A DNA stretch of 64,000 nucleotides, from the NCBI RefSeq assembly GCF_900087055.1, contig NZ_LT575468.1, positions 2,046,001 to 2,110,000 on the forward strand. The letters run 5' to 3'. The notes beneath the pieces are model-generated. The model did no database searches. It was not told the origin of the DNA and saw only the letters and a list, made by a program, of their open reading frames with translations. The DNA comes from Plesiomonas shigelloides (GTDB taxonomy: Bacteria > Pseudomonadota > Gammaproteobacteria > Enterobacterales > CAMTGL01). This document shows positions 9,635-19,818 of the stretch, one piece after another (the first letter of the stretch is position 1; every line of letters starts with the position of its first letter). The translations under genes and the position numbers were made by a program.

Positions 9635-10487
9635 GTGTCAGCTCCTTAAACCACAGATATGTATCACGCAGACGCTGGGCAGAATCTTCAATATCCTCCA
9701 CCGACGCCAGTGCGACCTCTGGTATACAGCTCACTTCATATGTTTCCAGCAAAATGCCTTTTAATCCGTTCAAACAACGAATATTCCAGACATTTTTCAG
9801 TCCGGTGGAAACAATCAAACTTTCTCCGTAGCCACGCGTACGGATGCGCACGTTACCTTGTCCAGCGGTGTCAGCCAAGAAACTGCGATCATCATCGGTC
9901 AACGGTAAAGACGTTAGATTAATCACATGAGCCGGCTGTGGCGCTTTCCCTGCTTGGGATAACAGCTCATGGGCCAACGGCAACGCATTCATCAACTGAC
10001 GCTGTCCAATCGGCGGCAATAACGCCGACTCGTGCGCATAAAGTTGCGCATGATAACAGACACAGGCCGGAATGGGACAAATCTCAATGCGATCGGCCAC
10101 TCTCTGACCATGCTGGATTTCCCACACGCGCCAAAATCCACAAAAGATGGACTCCTGAATCTGGATTTCGGACGTTTCATCCACCTGCACAACGATGGAA
10201 ACTTCCCCTTCCCCGAGTAACACATCAAGAAAATGGCGGTTGTTATCATCCAGCGCGGTCACATCTGCCACAGGATAATGCACCGGATCGCCCTGATAAT
10301 CTGTGCACTTGTCCAGCAAATATTCAATTAGTTGCAGAGCTTCTGTCACGTTATGGTACTGCTCTAACGTTGCCATTGGCGGTTCGCTCGCTACCCCCAC
10401 CGTAATCGGCAACGGGTTCATGGCAAAATCCGGATCATCTGGCTGGGAGCCTGGCCCGAGCAGGTGAAAATAGGTGTTGTCAGACAT
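9627..10487 (-). CDS. hyaF: Hydrogenase-1 operon protein HyaF/HupH
   Basis: 286 residues starting [10 protein letters not shown]. An upstream in-frame extension of 74 codons is rejected because it lies wholly inside hyaE in another frame. The chosen ATG overlaps the hyaE stop by eight bases, matching the couplings elsewhere in this operon. The HupH C-terminal domain (about 165-280, containing [23 protein letters not shown] and [33 protein letters not shown] blocks) is repeated in degenerate form. It is thought to assist maturation of the small subunit. Confidence 0.88.
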   Translation of the reverse strand: MSDNTYFHLLGPGSQPDDPDFAMNPLPITVGVASEPPMATLEQYHNVTEALQLIEYLLDKCTDYQGDPVHYPVADVTALDDNNRHFLDVLLGEGEVSIVVQVDETSEIQIQESIFCGFWRVWEIQHGQRVADRIEICPIPACVCYHAQLYAHESALLPPIGQRQLMNALPLAHELLSQAGKAPQPAHVINLTSLPLTDDDRSFLADTAGQGNVRIRTRGYGESLIVSTGLKNVWNIRCLNGLKGILLETYEVSCIPEVALASVEDIEDSAQRLRDTYLWFKELTHV

Positions 10488-10914
10488 GTGAGATGTTTCC
10501 AGTCTGAATGATGTCTTGCGCTGCTGGCTGTAACAGCGCATGAAATTGATGGATGATCTCGCCCCAACCATGTACGCCGCACACTGCGCCCAGATAATGC
10601 CCGCGCGCAAATACCAGCACGGCAGGACGCTTGAGGATCTGATACTGATCCGAGAGCAATTCGCTGTTTTCCAAATCGGCAGTGGCAATTTGCCAATTAA
10701 GGTGAGCAAACTCCGCCAACACTTCCGGAATGATCACGACGTTGTCTGACACTTCCGGTACAGTCACCGGATCGGTGCTCAACAGCACCGCAACATACTC
10801 CTGACCTGCCACCCATGCATTGAGTGAATCGGCCGTGATCGGATGCATGCCGCGCTGCATCATGCGCTGCCACAAGGTGGCAAAACGCGTTAACGCCGCC
10901 TCAGAGTAACGCAT
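10480..10914 (-). CDS. hyaE: Hydrogenase-1 chaperone HyaE/HupG (thioredoxin-like)
   Basis: 144 residues with a thioredoxin-like pattern ([38 protein letters not shown]) but no CxxC, as in HyaE. The family binds the Tat signal of the hydrogenase small subunit before export. ATG is preceded by GAGGAG with seven bases spacing. It overlaps hyaD by 14 bases and hyaF by eight, so the three are co-translated. Confidence 0.92.
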   Translation of the reverse strand: MRYSEAALTRFATLWQRMMQRGMHPITADSLNAWVAGQEYVAVLLSTDPVTVPEVSDNVVIIPEVLAEFAHLNWQIATADLENSELLSDQYQILKRPAVLVFARGHYLGAVCGVHGWGEIIHQFHALLQPAAQDIIQTGNISHV

Positions 10915-11542
10915 GCTTACGCTCCTCGTTCAGGGCGGTTTGAGGCTCAGCTTGCGGCACTTGATACGGCGGCAAGCTATATTGACGCGGACGCTCGCCT
11001 TCGTATTTTTCCATCGCTAAGCTGGCATCATTCAAGCGACGCTGCGTCGTGGCCGGTTTGACCGGCACTTGCCAACGCGCTAACCACCCTAGCGCTTGTT
11101 GCACAGCGGGCTCCAGTTGCGCCTTGACCGGCTCGGTCAAGCTACCACCGTAGTCATCCAGCAATACCGGCTGCACGCCAATCAGCACCACATGCTCCGG
11201 ATAGGTATCTTTGATTTCCGCCAGCGCCAACACTTCCGAGAAGCTACTTTGGTGCAAACTCATTTTCTTGGCGCTGAGGTAGGCTGGGATCGCCCGACCT
11301 TCGTAGGTGTGCAATGAGGCCGGCTCATGGCCAAAATCAATGGCATCCAAGATGATAAGATGCGTGGCTCTGGCCACGTATTGCAGCAGGTTATAACCTT
11401 GCGTACCGCCGTCGACCACTTCCACATAGTCAGGCAAATCATACTCGGCATAAATTTTCTCTGCCGCCCGCACGCCGAATCCTTCATCGGCCCACAGAAT
11501 GTTGCCCAGCCCCATAATCACAACCTGTTGCTGTGTCGTCAT
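10901..11542 (-). CDS. hyaD: Hydrogenase-1 maturation endopeptidase
   Basis: Removes the C-terminal tail of HyaB after nickel insertion. 213 residues; E. coli HyaD is 195, the excess being a C-terminal tail. [13 protein letters not shown] holds E20; D66 and H97 complete the nickel-sensing ligand set seen in HybD (E16, D62, H93). Start ATG overlaps the hyaC stop (ATGA). Clear match. Confidence 0.95.
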   Translation of the reverse strand: MTTQQQVVIMGLGNILWADEGFGVRAAEKIYAEYDLPDYVEVVDGGTQGYNLLQYVARATHLIILDAIDFGHEPASLHTYEGRAIPAYLSAKKMSLHQSSFSEVLALAEIKDTYPEHVVLIGVQPVLLDDYGGSLTEPVKAQLEPAVQQALGWLARWQVPVKPATTQRRLNDASLAMEKYEGERPRQYSLPPYQVPQAEPQTALNEERKHALL

Positions 11543-12381
11543 TCTGGATTTCCCTGTTTATCGGTTTTATTTTTTGTTGTGGCTGCCGCTTTGGATTCCG
11601 CAATATCTGACTGCATTACCTGCATTTTGCGGCGTTTAACTTTCGGCGAGCGATAGCCGTTCACCATGGTGGAGATCATAGTGTCGTTAGACATGATGTC
11701 TTCGCGAATGGCCAGATAGACGTGACCTAAGATAAACACACAGATCATCCACATGCCCAAACGGTGCCAACTGTGAATGTCAATCGAGTTTCCGCCAGTC
11801 CAGTAGAAGAATTCCACCACCGCGCGAAACGGTTTGAAAATCGCATACTGAGTGTTTTCGCTGTATAGCGCCAAACCGGTCAACGCCATATAAATCGACA
11901 GCAAGATATAGCCAAACATGGCAGTTTGCGCGATCGGATTATGGCCAATGGTCGAGTGCGGTTTTTTCTCTAAAAACAGGTACCAGCGCACTTCGTAGAA
12001 GAAGCGATGCCACCAATCTTTTTCCCACACATGCGGCACAAACAGCTCACGGGAGTATTTGTTCCCGACAAACGCCCAGTAGATCCGAAACAGCAAACCG
12101 ACAATAAACACTAATCCAGCCGCAAAATGCGCAAACCGGATGTAACCCATGTAAAACAGATAGGTCGCTTCCCCCTGTACGGACGGCAGAGGCTTGCCAA
12201 TCCAGTAACCGGTCGGGATCAGCACCATCATGCACAGCACCATCCCCCAGTGCCAAATACGCACTGGGGCTTCAAAGACATAATGGCTCTGTACTTCAGC
12301 CGGCAAAGTCACCTCAACCGACTGCGCTGCTGCCCCTTCCCTGTTCTGTAGCGGCACGGAAGCTTCTTTTTCATGTTGCAT
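11539..12381 (-). CDS. hyaC: Hydrogenase-1 b-type cytochrome subunit
   Basis: 280 residues; E. coli HyaC is 235, and the extra length is an N-terminal polar stretch (about 30 residues) and a basic, Lys-rich C-terminus. Four membrane helices are visible (about 42-62, 80-103, 150-172, 206-226). Histidines in VRIWHW, FAHFAAG and [11 protein letters not shown] are the expected haem b ligands. Passes electrons from H2 to the quinone pool. The ATG has AAGGAG seven bases upstream. Confidence 0.95.
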   Translation of the reverse strand: MQHEKEASVPLQNREGAAAQSVEVTLPAEVQSHYVFEAPVRIWHWGMVLCMMVLIPTGYWIGKPLPSVQGEATYLFYMGYIRFAHFAAGLVFIVGLLFRIYWAFVGNKYSRELFVPHVWEKDWWHRFFYEVRWYLFLEKKPHSTIGHNPIAQTAMFGYILLSIYMALTGLALYSENTQYAIFKPFRAVVEFFYWTGGNSIDIHSWHRLGMWMICVFILGHVYLAIREDIMSNDTMISTMVNGYRSPKVKRRKMQVMQSDIAESKAAATTKNKTDKQGNPE

Positions 12382-12410
12382 GACAGACTCCTTCGCGTGA
12401 TTGGCGATGA

Positions 12411-14204
12411 TCAGCTGATTTTGACGCTGACCAGCTCGCTGCCATCGTCACCCAAAACGTGGGTAGAACAGGCCAGACACGGGTCAAAACTGTGCAAAGT
12501 GCGCAGGATCTCCAGTGGCTGCTCCGGAATGGCCATTTTGGTCCCCAACAGCGCTGCCTCATACGGGCCAATCTGACCTTTCGGGTCACGCGGACTGCCG
12601 TTCCAGGTGGTCGGCACAACGCACTGATACAAGTCCACTTTCTCATCTTTGATGATGGTCCAGTGCCCTAACGCACCGCGTGGCGCTTCGGTAAAGCCCA
12701 AACCACGGGCTTGGCGTGGCCAGGTAGACGGCTCCCACTTACTGGTATTGGCAGTGGCAAAATCGCCGTTTTTCAGGTTGGTGATCAGCTTGTCGAAGAA
12801 GTATTGCAGTTTACCGGCCGCCCACTGCGCTTCATGGGCACGGCACAAAATCCGTCCCAGCGTTGATTGCATGCCAGACAGCGGCATTTTCAATGTTGAC
12901 AACATGCGATCGACAGACTCTACAGTCGCGGCATCTTTCTTGTGATAGCCAATCAAGGTACGCGCCAATGGGCCCACTTCCATTGGATGACCACGCCAGC
13001 GCGGCGCTTTGATCCACGAATAACGGGCTTGTTCATCCAGCTGCAAAATGTTGGTGTCAGTGCCTTTCGCCGCGCCAACGTTGAAGTATGGGTCAGTCAG
13101 ACCATCAAACGGGTGACGCCCTTTGTGGTCATCCGGATATTGGTACCATGAGTGATCCACAAACTCCTGCACTTGCTCTGGATCGTACAGGTCAACCGGC
13201 AAGATATTGTTGAAGTCGCCGTTGATCACCGCGCCGCGCGGCAGTAACAAGCTGCTATCACCAAAGTCATTGGCAATATCAGGGAATGCCCCGTAGCTGA
13301 GTACCGATTGGTTGGATAAGCCGGTGCCTATTTTTGACCAATCTTTGTAGAAATGACCTATCGCCAGCGCATCAGGCATCAACACCTGATTGATAAATTC
13401 AGAGGTACGGGTGATCACCGATTGCACCAGATTCAGACGCTCCATATTCACTGCGCCGACCGCACCACTGTCATCGATGTTAATCGCGCACGGCATCCCG
13501 CCTACAATCCAGTTCGGGTGCGGGTTTTTACCGCCAAATACGGCGTGAATTTTCACAATTTCTTTTTGGAAATCGAGCGCTTCTAGATAGTGGGCAAAGC
13601 CCATCAGGTTGGCTTCCGGCGGCATCTTGTATTCTGGGTTGCCCCAGTAGCCATTACGGAAGATCCCAAGCTGTCCAGATTCGACAAAACGCTTCAGGCG
13701 ATTTTGTACATCGAAGAAGTAACCTGGGGACGACATCGGCCAAGAGGAGAGGCTTTGCGCCAACTCGGAGGTTTTCTTCGGATCGGCTTTCAGCGCGGAG
13801 ATAACATCAATCCAGTCCATCCCCGCCAGCTGATAGAAGTGCACCAAGTGGTCGTGACACCACAGGGTGGCCAGCATGATGTTACGGATGATGTTGGCGT
13901 TATCCGGCACGTTGATTTTGAGCGCATCTTCAACCGCATACACCGAAGCCAACGCGTGCACGCCGGTACATACCCCGCAGATCCGCTCAATGAACGCCCA
14001 TGCATCCCGCGGGTCACGGCCTTGCAAAATGATTTCCAGACCACGGAACATGGTGCCGCAAGACACCGCATTGGTGATCACATTATTGCTGTCGATATTC
14101 ACTTCGCAGCGCATGTGGCCTTCAATACGGGTGATAGGGTCAACCACCAGCCGACGACCGGCATTGCTTAAGGTGAAACCCTGAGTCTGATATTCATAGG
14201 ACAT
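12411..14204 (-). CDS. hyaB: [NiFe]-hydrogenase-1 large subunit
   Basis: 597 residues, same as E. coli HyaB. The four nickel ligands are C76 and C79 in RICGVC and C576 and C579 in DPCLAC, at the same numbers as in E. coli. HyaD is expected to cut after H582, removing a 15-residue tail. Exported to the periplasm as a complex with HyaA. Follows hyaA by 11 bases. Confidence 0.98.
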   Translation of the reverse strand: MSYEYQTQGFTLSNAGRRLVVDPITRIEGHMRCEVNIDSNNVITNAVSCGTMFRGLEIILQGRDPRDAWAFIERICGVCTGVHALASVYAVEDALKINVPDNANIIRNIMLATLWCHDHLVHFYQLAGMDWIDVISALKADPKKTSELAQSLSSWPMSSPGYFFDVQNRLKRFVESGQLGIFRNGYWGNPEYKMPPEANLMGFAHYLEALDFQKEIVKIHAVFGGKNPHPNWIVGGMPCAINIDDSGAVGAVNMERLNLVQSVITRTSEFINQVLMPDALAIGHFYKDWSKIGTGLSNQSVLSYGAFPDIANDFGDSSLLLPRGAVINGDFNNILPVDLYDPEQVQEFVDHSWYQYPDDHKGRHPFDGLTDPYFNVGAAKGTDTNILQLDEQARYSWIKAPRWRGHPMEVGPLARTLIGYHKKDAATVESVDRMLSTLKMPLSGMQSTLGRILCRAHEAQWAAGKLQYFFDKLITNLKNGDFATANTSKWEPSTWPRQARGLGFTEAPRGALGHWTIIKDEKVDLYQCVVPTTWNGSPRDPKGQIGPYEAALLGTKMAIPEQPLEILRTLHSFDPCLACSTHVLGDDGSELVSVKIS

Positions 14205-14215
14205 GCTGTGCTTCC

Positions 14216-15343
14216 TTATTCTTTATCCTGATTGTCAACGCTGTCCGATGACGATTTATTACGCATGGTTTGTTTAACAGCACTGATCGCCGCATGAGCC
14301 GCTACACCGGCACCGGCTACGCCCAACACGCCCAGACCAATCTTGTCGGCATTTTCGTGGATCCCAAATTGCGGGATATCCACTACGCGATCATAGAAAG
14401 AGCCGCGATCCCAGAAGCCGTTTTCGGCGCAGCCCAAGCAACCGTGACCAGATTGGATCGGGAAGGACACGCCGTTATTCCAACGGGTAGATGAACAGGC
14501 GTTATACGTGGTTGGCCCTTTACAACCCATCTTGTACAAGCAATAGCCTTTGCGCGCGGCGTCATCGTCCCACGATTGCACAAACTCACCGGCGTCAAAG
14601 TGGGCACGGCGATAGCATTTATCGTGAATACGCTGGCCATAGAACATCAGTGGACGCCCCATGCGATCGACATCCGGCAGACGGTCAAACGTCACCATGT
14701 AAGTAATGATGGCGCTCATCACGTCAGGGATCGGTGGGCAGCCCGGCACCTTGATGATGGGTTTATCATGGATCACTTTATCAATCGGCGTGGCTTGAGT
14801 TGGATTAGGTCGCGCGGCCTGCACGCAGCCCCATGATGCGCAGGTGCCCCAAGCAATAATCGCCTTAGCACCCGCCGCAGCGGTTTTGAGTTTCTCGATA
14901 AACGGTTTACCGCCGCTAATGCAGAACATGCCGTTAGCGCCCAGAGGTGGGTTACCTTCCACGGCCAGAATGTACTCGCCGTGGTGTTTTTCCATTAGCT
15001 CTTGCAGCAAGCTTTCTGCCTGCGCACCGGCGGCGGCCATTAAGGTATCGTCATAATCCAGTGAGATCAGCGACAGAATCACGTCTTTGGCGAGGGGATG
15101 CGCGGAGCGGATAAACGCCTCGGTACAGCACGTACATTCCAAACCGTGGATCCAGATAACCGGAACGCGCGGTTTATTTTCCAGTGCGTAGGCAATCTTA
15201 GGCGCAAAGCCGGAGCCAAGTCCGAGCGTGGTGGCAGCCAAGCTGCAAAATTTAAGAAAGCTGCGGCGGCTTACACCCTGCCGGCGCATGGCCTGATAGA
15301 AGGTTTCTTCTGTTTTATAACCTGAAGATAATGTGGCCGGCAT
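14216..15343 (-). CDS. hyaA: [NiFe]-hydrogenase-1 small subunit, oxygen-tolerant type
   Basis: 375 residues from the ATG at 15341-15343, which has GGAGGG four bases upstream; an in-frame TTG four codons earlier would remove that site. Twin-arginine signal RRSFLKFC at about 26-33. The mature part begins with [12 protein letters not shown]: the extra cysteine of this CTCC motif (C72) and C141 in GMFCISGG are the two supernumerary residues that build the 4Fe-3S proximal cluster of oxygen-tolerant enzymes such as E. coli Hyd-1. C-terminal hydrophobic helix (about 325-345) anchors it in the membrane. First gene of the operon. Confidence 0.97.
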   Translation of the reverse strand: MPATLSSGYKTEETFYQAMRRQGVSRRSFLKFCSLAATTLGLGSGFAPKIAYALENKPRVPVIWIHGLECTCCTEAFIRSAHPLAKDVILSLISLDYDDTLMAAAGAQAESLLQELMEKHHGEYILAVEGNPPLGANGMFCISGGKPFIEKLKTAAAGAKAIIAWGTCASWGCVQAARPNPTQATPIDKVIHDKPIIKVPGCPPIPDVMSAIITYMVTFDRLPDVDRMGRPLMFYGQRIHDKCYRRAHFDAGEFVQSWDDDAARKGYCLYKMGCKGPTTYNACSSTRWNNGVSFPIQSGHGCLGCAENGFWDRGSFYDRVVDIPQFGIHENADKIGLGVLGVAGAGVAAHAAISAVKQTMRNKSSSDSVDNQDKE

Positions 15344-15355
15344 GCGACCCTCCAA

Positions 15356-15489
15356 CTATTTTGTGGGTTCGATGGGAATATTAACCATAAATATCAGAGG
15401 GGAATTATCTTGCGCGTGACCTGCATCACTGTATTACATTTCTTTGCATTTAAGTGATATAATTTATTTTATTTTTATAAAAAGAAAAT
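15356..15489. other. AT-rich region upstream of hyaA
   Basis: Runs from the hyaA ribosome site to the lplA terminator and must hold the hya promoter. It is very A+T-rich at 15430-15489. I could not pick convincing -35/-10 hexamers or an FNR box. Confidence 0.4.
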
Positions 15490-15521
15490 AAATGCTTACC
15501 AAGAGATACAGGCAAGCATTT
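15490..15521 (-). terminator. lplA terminator
   Basis: AAATGCTTACC / GGCAAGCATTT form an 11-pair stem with one G-T pair. On the minus strand a T-rich run (TTATTTTCTTTTTA) follows. Placed just after the lplA stop. Confidence 0.75.
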
Positions 15522-15553
15522 AATAATGATTGAATATTTATTCGAAGCAGTGT

Positions 15554-16585
15554 TTAACTAAGTTCATTCTCTAACCACTGCGTGAACTGTTGCAGCTCAG
15601 CACTATGGCTTGGAAATTGTGCGTTCAAGCTCGCCAAACGCTGCGTCACTTCCGCATGGTTGTAGATACAGCCCACTAAACACGTCTCTACCGCTTCAAT
15701 CAGCTCCGGATACAGGCTATCGGTATAGCTTTTTACCTGACTAATATGGCCTTTATGCACATCAAAATGCAGCTCTACGCCACCCCAATCAAAACGCTGC
15801 TCAAGCAAATGGGTAAACTCGGGGGCTTTGCCAAAATTCCATTCCCAACTTTTTTGAATAGCATATTGCTCAGCAAACTTTGGTAAGTCTGGCATATTTT
15901 CTGGCGAGATGTATTCAACGATTGGCATAGCTGTATCATCCGAAGAATAATACGCAATAAAAGCATGCTGAATGGCTTCACATATTATTTCATGGTCAAT
16001 ATCGGCACGAATTTCATTTAAATTCGCGACACGAGAACGCACCGAGGCAATCCCTTTACTGGCTAATTTTTTCGGGTCCGGATTAAGATAATTGGCTAAA
16101 CGCGATAAATCTGCACTCAGCAATAACGTGCCATGATGAAATCCGCGATCTGGCGTTTCACGATATGCTGAACCGGAAATTTTGCGTTCGCCCTGTTCGG
16201 TCTGAACAATTAAATCATTGCGGCCAGAGGCACTGGCGTTAATGCCTAGCGAGGCCAACGCGTGCAAAATAATGGCTGTCGATACGCTTTTATCATAACC
16301 CGGTTTACCGGCCATGAACGTGAAATTAGTGTTCCCCAGATCGTGGAATACTGCGCCGCCGCCGCTTTGCCGGCGCGCCAGCTTCACCTGATCGGCTTCC
16401 ATACGCCGCGTATTGCACTCTTTCCACGGGTTTTGCCCACGCCCAATCACTACCGTATCGGCGTTACGCCACAGATACAGCACCTTCTGATTTGCCGGCA
16501 TCTGCCGAAAAATGCACTCTTCAACCGCCAGATTAAACCAAGGGTCCGTAGACGCTGAAATAAAGATCCGCAATTGTTCAGTCAT
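15554..16585 (-). CDS. lplA: Lipoate-protein ligase A
   Basis: Attaches scavenged lipoate, via lipoyl-AMP, to the E2 subunits of 2-oxoacid dehydrogenases. 343 residues (E. coli 338). The [15 protein letters not shown] motif near 70-85 and KISGSAYRE near 134 bind lipoate and AMP. A C-terminal accessory domain follows from about 250. The ribosome site is weak. Single-gene unit with its own terminator. Confidence 0.95.
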   Translation of the reverse strand: MTEQLRIFISASTDPWFNLAVEECIFRQMPANQKVLYLWRNADTVVIGRGQNPWKECNTRRMEADQVKLARRQSGGGAVFHDLGNTNFTFMAGKPGYDKSVSTAIILHALASLGINASASGRNDLIVQTEQGERKISGSAYRETPDRGFHHGTLLLSADLSRLANYLNPDPKKLASKGIASVRSRVANLNEIRADIDHEIICEAIQHAFIAYYSSDDTAMPIVEYISPENMPDLPKFAEQYAIQKSWEWNFGKAPEFTHLLEQRFDWGGVELHFDVHKGHISQVKSYTDSLYPELIEAVETCLVGCIYNHAEVTQRLASLNAQFPSHSAELQQFTQWLENELS

Positions 16586-16679
16586 GTCTGTTCTTCTGTC
16601 GAAATAAGTCCGTGATTACACCCGCGCTATTATGACAGCCATGTGACTCAGCTGTCTCAATCTCGGCCATCAGAAACAC

Positions 16680-16705
16680 AAAAACCACCGCAAGCGGTGG
16701 TTTTT
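16680..16705 (-). terminator. hdhA terminator
   Basis: AAAAACCACCGC, two bases, GCGGTGGTTTTT. Lies between hdhA and lplA; symmetrical, but serves minus-strand hdhA. Confidence 0.85.
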
Positions 16706-16735
16706 ATTCGATGAAACGATGCTATCTACCGTGGC

Positions 16736-17503
16736 TTACTCCAGCTCTTGCGAGCCGCCACCGCTGACTGTCAGCACTTGACCGCTGATCCAAGAGGACG
16801 CAGGCGATGCTAAAAACAGCGCCGCATAGGCGATATCCGTTGGCAAGCCCAAACGGCCAAGTGGCGTATGCTTGAGCATCTGGAACTCGACTTCTTCGGT
16901 CAACACAGTCGACAGCGCATGAGTACGGATCGCACCCGGTGCAATGGCGTTAACTCGGATTCCGTGCGCGCCCAGATCAAACGCGATATTGCGAGTCAGA
17001 TGGTTAACCGCAGCTTTAGAGGACGCATAGGACGCCATATTGCTGTTGCAGTTTTCACCGGCCATGGAGCTGATATTCACAATAGCGCCACTGCCGTTAT
17101 CCGCCATGTGCGGTGCGCACAGCTGACTCAAGCGAAACGCCGAATACACATTCAGCTTGTATGCCCATTCAAACTCTTGCATGGACATTTCAAACGGCTT
17201 TGGCCCACCGCCACCGGCGTTGTTGACCAAAATAGTCAGCTTGCCCCATGTAGACAAAGCACAATCAACCAGCGCTTGCAGTGAAGACTCATCCGTCACA
17301 TCACACGCAATCGCGACAGCCTGACCACCAGCACGACAAATCTCGTCGGCCGTGGCCTGCGCAGCTTTCAGGTCACGGTCAGACACCACAACCGCTGCAC
17401 CGGCGTCAGCAAATACGGTCGCAATAGAGTGCCCAATCCCTGCTCCGGCACCGGTCACGATGGCGACATCCCCTTCCAACCGGAAAATTTCTTCTATTGG
17501 CAT
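16736..17503 (-). CDS. hdhA: 7-alpha-hydroxysteroid dehydrogenase
   Basis: Short-chain dehydrogenase of 255 residues, equal to E. coli HdhA in length. NAD motif GAGAGIG at 18-24, NNAGGGGPKPF at 94-104 as in HdhA, and the catalytic S146, Y159 and K163 at the E. coli numbers. HdhA oxidises the 7-alpha-hydroxyl of bile acids, which fits a gut-associated organism. The NNAGGGGPKPF and VSGGGxQEL C-terminal signatures make this closer to HdhA than to a generic SDR. Monocistronic with a terminator. Confidence 0.9.
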   Translation of the reverse strand: MPIEEIFRLEGDVAIVTGAGAGIGHSIATVFADAGAAVVVSDRDLKAAQATADEICRAGGQAVAIACDVTDESSLQALVDCALSTWGKLTILVNNAGGGGPKPFEMSMQEFEWAYKLNVYSAFRLSQLCAPHMADNGSGAIVNISSMAGENCNSNMASYASSKAAVNHLTRNIAFDLGAHGIRVNAIAPGAIRTHALSTVLTEEVEFQMLKHTPLGRLGLPTDIAYAALFLASPASSWISGQVLTVSGGGSQELE

Positions 17504-17601
17504 ACGCTTTTCACTCAGTTATTCGTGTACAGAAGGAAATAGTAGAATGCGCGCCCTCATCCCTATTAGGCCGAAGATGCGCATTCATTAGGTGATACCG
17601 G

Positions 17602-18165
17602 TTAGGATTGACTGGCTGCGATCTGAGTCACCTCACGGGCAATCGCGGCGGCTTGTTGCTGCCAACCTGCGCCCATCACACGCACCATCTCTGGATAACC
17701 ATCCGCATTTTGTGGCAGTACCAGCTCGAAATTCTTCTGCCAGCGCTGACTACCGTGCGTCAGTAACCAACGACCACTGATCACCACCTTGCCATCGTAG
17801 CGCCCTTGGAAGCGCTCGACTTGGGTATTCAGCTTCCAGTCATTGGCACTGGCCGAGGTTGGCGTGACCTGCCAGCCCGGCAGGTCATGGGTCAGGTTCG
17901 CGGTCAGCGTTCGCGTTAACTGCGAACCAAGGTTATCCACCCATTGGTTTTGCTGCGTCAGTACCATTTCCACATCATTGGTCTGATACGCCAGCCCCGT
18001 ACCGGACAGGTAATCGGCGACAGACACCGGATTAACCACCAGCACTTGCTGCTGCTGCGCAACCTGAGTGACTGCCGGCTGTGCCGGCAGTTGGTAATAA
18101 GAGACACCGGAAGTACTGCTGCATGCTGCCAGCAATAACGTACTGGCTAAAATCCACTTTTTCAT
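17602..18165 (-). CDS. pqiC: PqiC outer-membrane lipoprotein
   Basis: 187 residues, start ATG at 18163-18165; a GTG 15 bases upstream is less likely as it would lengthen the signal oddly. Lipoprotein signal with lipobox LAAC (Cys near residue 15). PqiC couples to the PqiB tunnel at the outer membrane in the Pqi lipid-transport complex. Directly follows pqiB. Confidence 0.93.
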   Translation of the reverse strand: MKKWILASTLLLAACSSTSGVSYYQLPAQPAVTQVAQQQQVLVVNPVSVADYLSGTGLAYQTNDVEMVLTQQNQWVDNLGSQLTRTLTANLTHDLPGWQVTPTSASANDWKLNTQVERFQGRYDGKVVISGRWLLTHGSQRWQKNFELVLPQNADGYPEMVRVMGAGWQQQAAAIAREVTQIAASQS

Positions 18166-18180
18166 CGTTACCGGCCTCAC

Positions 18181-19818
18181 TTATTTTGCTTTTCTCGGCT
18201 CAGGATCGGTGCCTTGTGAGGCACCAAAAATCAGAGCATTCGGTTTACGGTTAATTTGCTGCATCACTGGCTGCGTATCCCGCAACACTTTATCCAGCGA
18301 TTGCAGATTGTTGTTCAGACGCTCATAAACCGGTGAACCAGGGCTGACGCCATTAAGGGTAGCACGCAGCTCTTGCAGCGTTTCACGCAGCTCTTTTGGC
18401 AACTGCTGGCTGTCAGCTTGTACCGCCAGTTTATCCAACGTAGCCGCCAATTTAGCAGTCTCATGCAGCATCTTACGGGCTTCTTTAGAAGTCGCGGTCG
18501 TTTCCGTCAGCAATGGCTCAATCGGCAACTTATTCAGCTTATCCAGCACCTGCTGCACTTTGAGCTCAATGGAGCTAAAGCCACCCGCGATGGTCGGCAT
18601 CACCTGAATCCCTTCCATTTCGCGCATCTTCTTGACCTTCTTGGCGTTATCCACCATGTTCAGGTCAACAAACAACTGGCCAGTCAACAAGTTGCCGGTT
18701 TTCAGCATGGCTCGCATACCTTGCTGTACCGCAATCTCCATGTCTCGACGTAAATCAGCCACTGTCAGGCGATCTGGCAGACGACCAACTTCCAAACGGA
18801 TCAGCACAGGAATGCTGCCATTTGTTTCGGAAATCGATAGCTTGTTATCAAAGTAGTACGGCACTTTCATCACTGTACCGATACGCACACCGCGATACTC
18901 AACCGGCGCGCCAGCACTCAAACCACGTACCGACTCATCGAAGAACAACACATACGGCACATACTTGTCATACAGCCCTTGAGTGATGCTCTGCTGGTTC
19001 GGATACAGATCAAACGAGGTATTTTGTGCAACCTTGCCGCCCATCTCCCAGCCATCAGGCACTTCAAAGCTGACACCGCCACTGATCAGAGAGCTCAATG
19101 AGGCCATATCAACCCGCACACCTTGCGCCGACAAATCAACGGATACGCCGCTGGACTTCCAGAAACGGACATTGCTAGTGACTAAGCTGTCATACGGTGC
19201 ATTGATGAACAGTTTGTAGCGCATCTTACGCGCTTTAAGGTCAAACTCACTCTGCTCCACGGTACCCACGGTATAACCCCGGTACAGCACCACGTCGCCC
19301 ACATTCAGGCTGGATGCATCATTACTCAGCAGTTCAATACGTAGCCCCGGCGCATCTGCCGGCGCAATAGGTGGAGCATCCAGCAAATTAAACGTGTCTT
19401 TGCGCGTATCGGTATTTCCCGGTTTCAACTCAATGTAAACACCAGAAAGCAACGTACTTAACCCAGTCACCCCTTCACGGCCAATTTGCGGTTTTACTAC
19501 CCAAAACTGGCTTTGCTCGTTAAGCATTTTTTCGGTGCCAGGATTAAAGCGCGCAGTGATGATCACGTGCTTCATGTCTGGTGCCAGTTTTACGGTTTGT
19601 ACCGTACCGACCTGAACACTGCGACTTTTAATTTCGGTTTTACCGGCCACAATGCCTTCAGCGTTATTGGCGGTAAACGTAATCAATGGACCTTGGTGAC
19701 TAAAGGTGTAATACACCATCCACAGGCCAATCACTATCGCAACAATCGGTACTATCCACACCGGAGATAATTGCTTTATTTTTTTAACTTGAGCCTCAGA
19801 CTCATTGTTATGACTCAC
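18181..19818 (-). CDS. pqiB: Intermembrane transport protein PqiB (MCE family)
   Basis: 545 residues (E. coli 546). One N-terminal membrane helix (about 18-38) then three MCE repeats (about 40-130, 155-220 and 280-390) and a C-terminal helical region that in E. coli PqiB forms a needle across the periplasm. Start is GTG, with AGGAG seven bases upstream; it overlaps the pqiA stop by 11 bases. Likely coexpressed with pqiA and pqiC. Confidence 0.96.
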   Translation of the reverse strand: MSHNNESEAQVKKIKQLSPVWIVPIVAIVIGLWMVYYTFSHQGPLITFTANNAEGIVAGKTEIKSRSVQVGTVQTVKLAPDMKHVIITARFNPGTEKMLNEQSQFWVVKPQIGREGVTGLSTLLSGVYIELKPGNTDTRKDTFNLLDAPPIAPADAPGLRIELLSNDASSLNVGDVVLYRGYTVGTVEQSEFDLKARKMRYKLFINAPYDSLVTSNVRFWKSSGVSVDLSAQGVRVDMASLSSLISGGVSFEVPDGWEMGGKVAQNTSFDLYPNQQSITQGLYDKYVPYVLFFDESVRGLSAGAPVEYRGVRIGTVMKVPYYFDNKLSISETNGSIPVLIRLEVGRLPDRLTVADLRRDMEIAVQQGMRAMLKTGNLLTGQLFVDLNMVDNAKKVKKMREMEGIQVMPTIAGGFSSIELKVQQVLDKLNKLPIEPLLTETTATSKEARKMLHETAKLAATLDKLAVQADSQQLPKELRETLQELRATLNGVSPGSPVYERLNNNLQSLDKVLRDTQPVMQQINRKPNALIFGASQGTDPEPRKAK

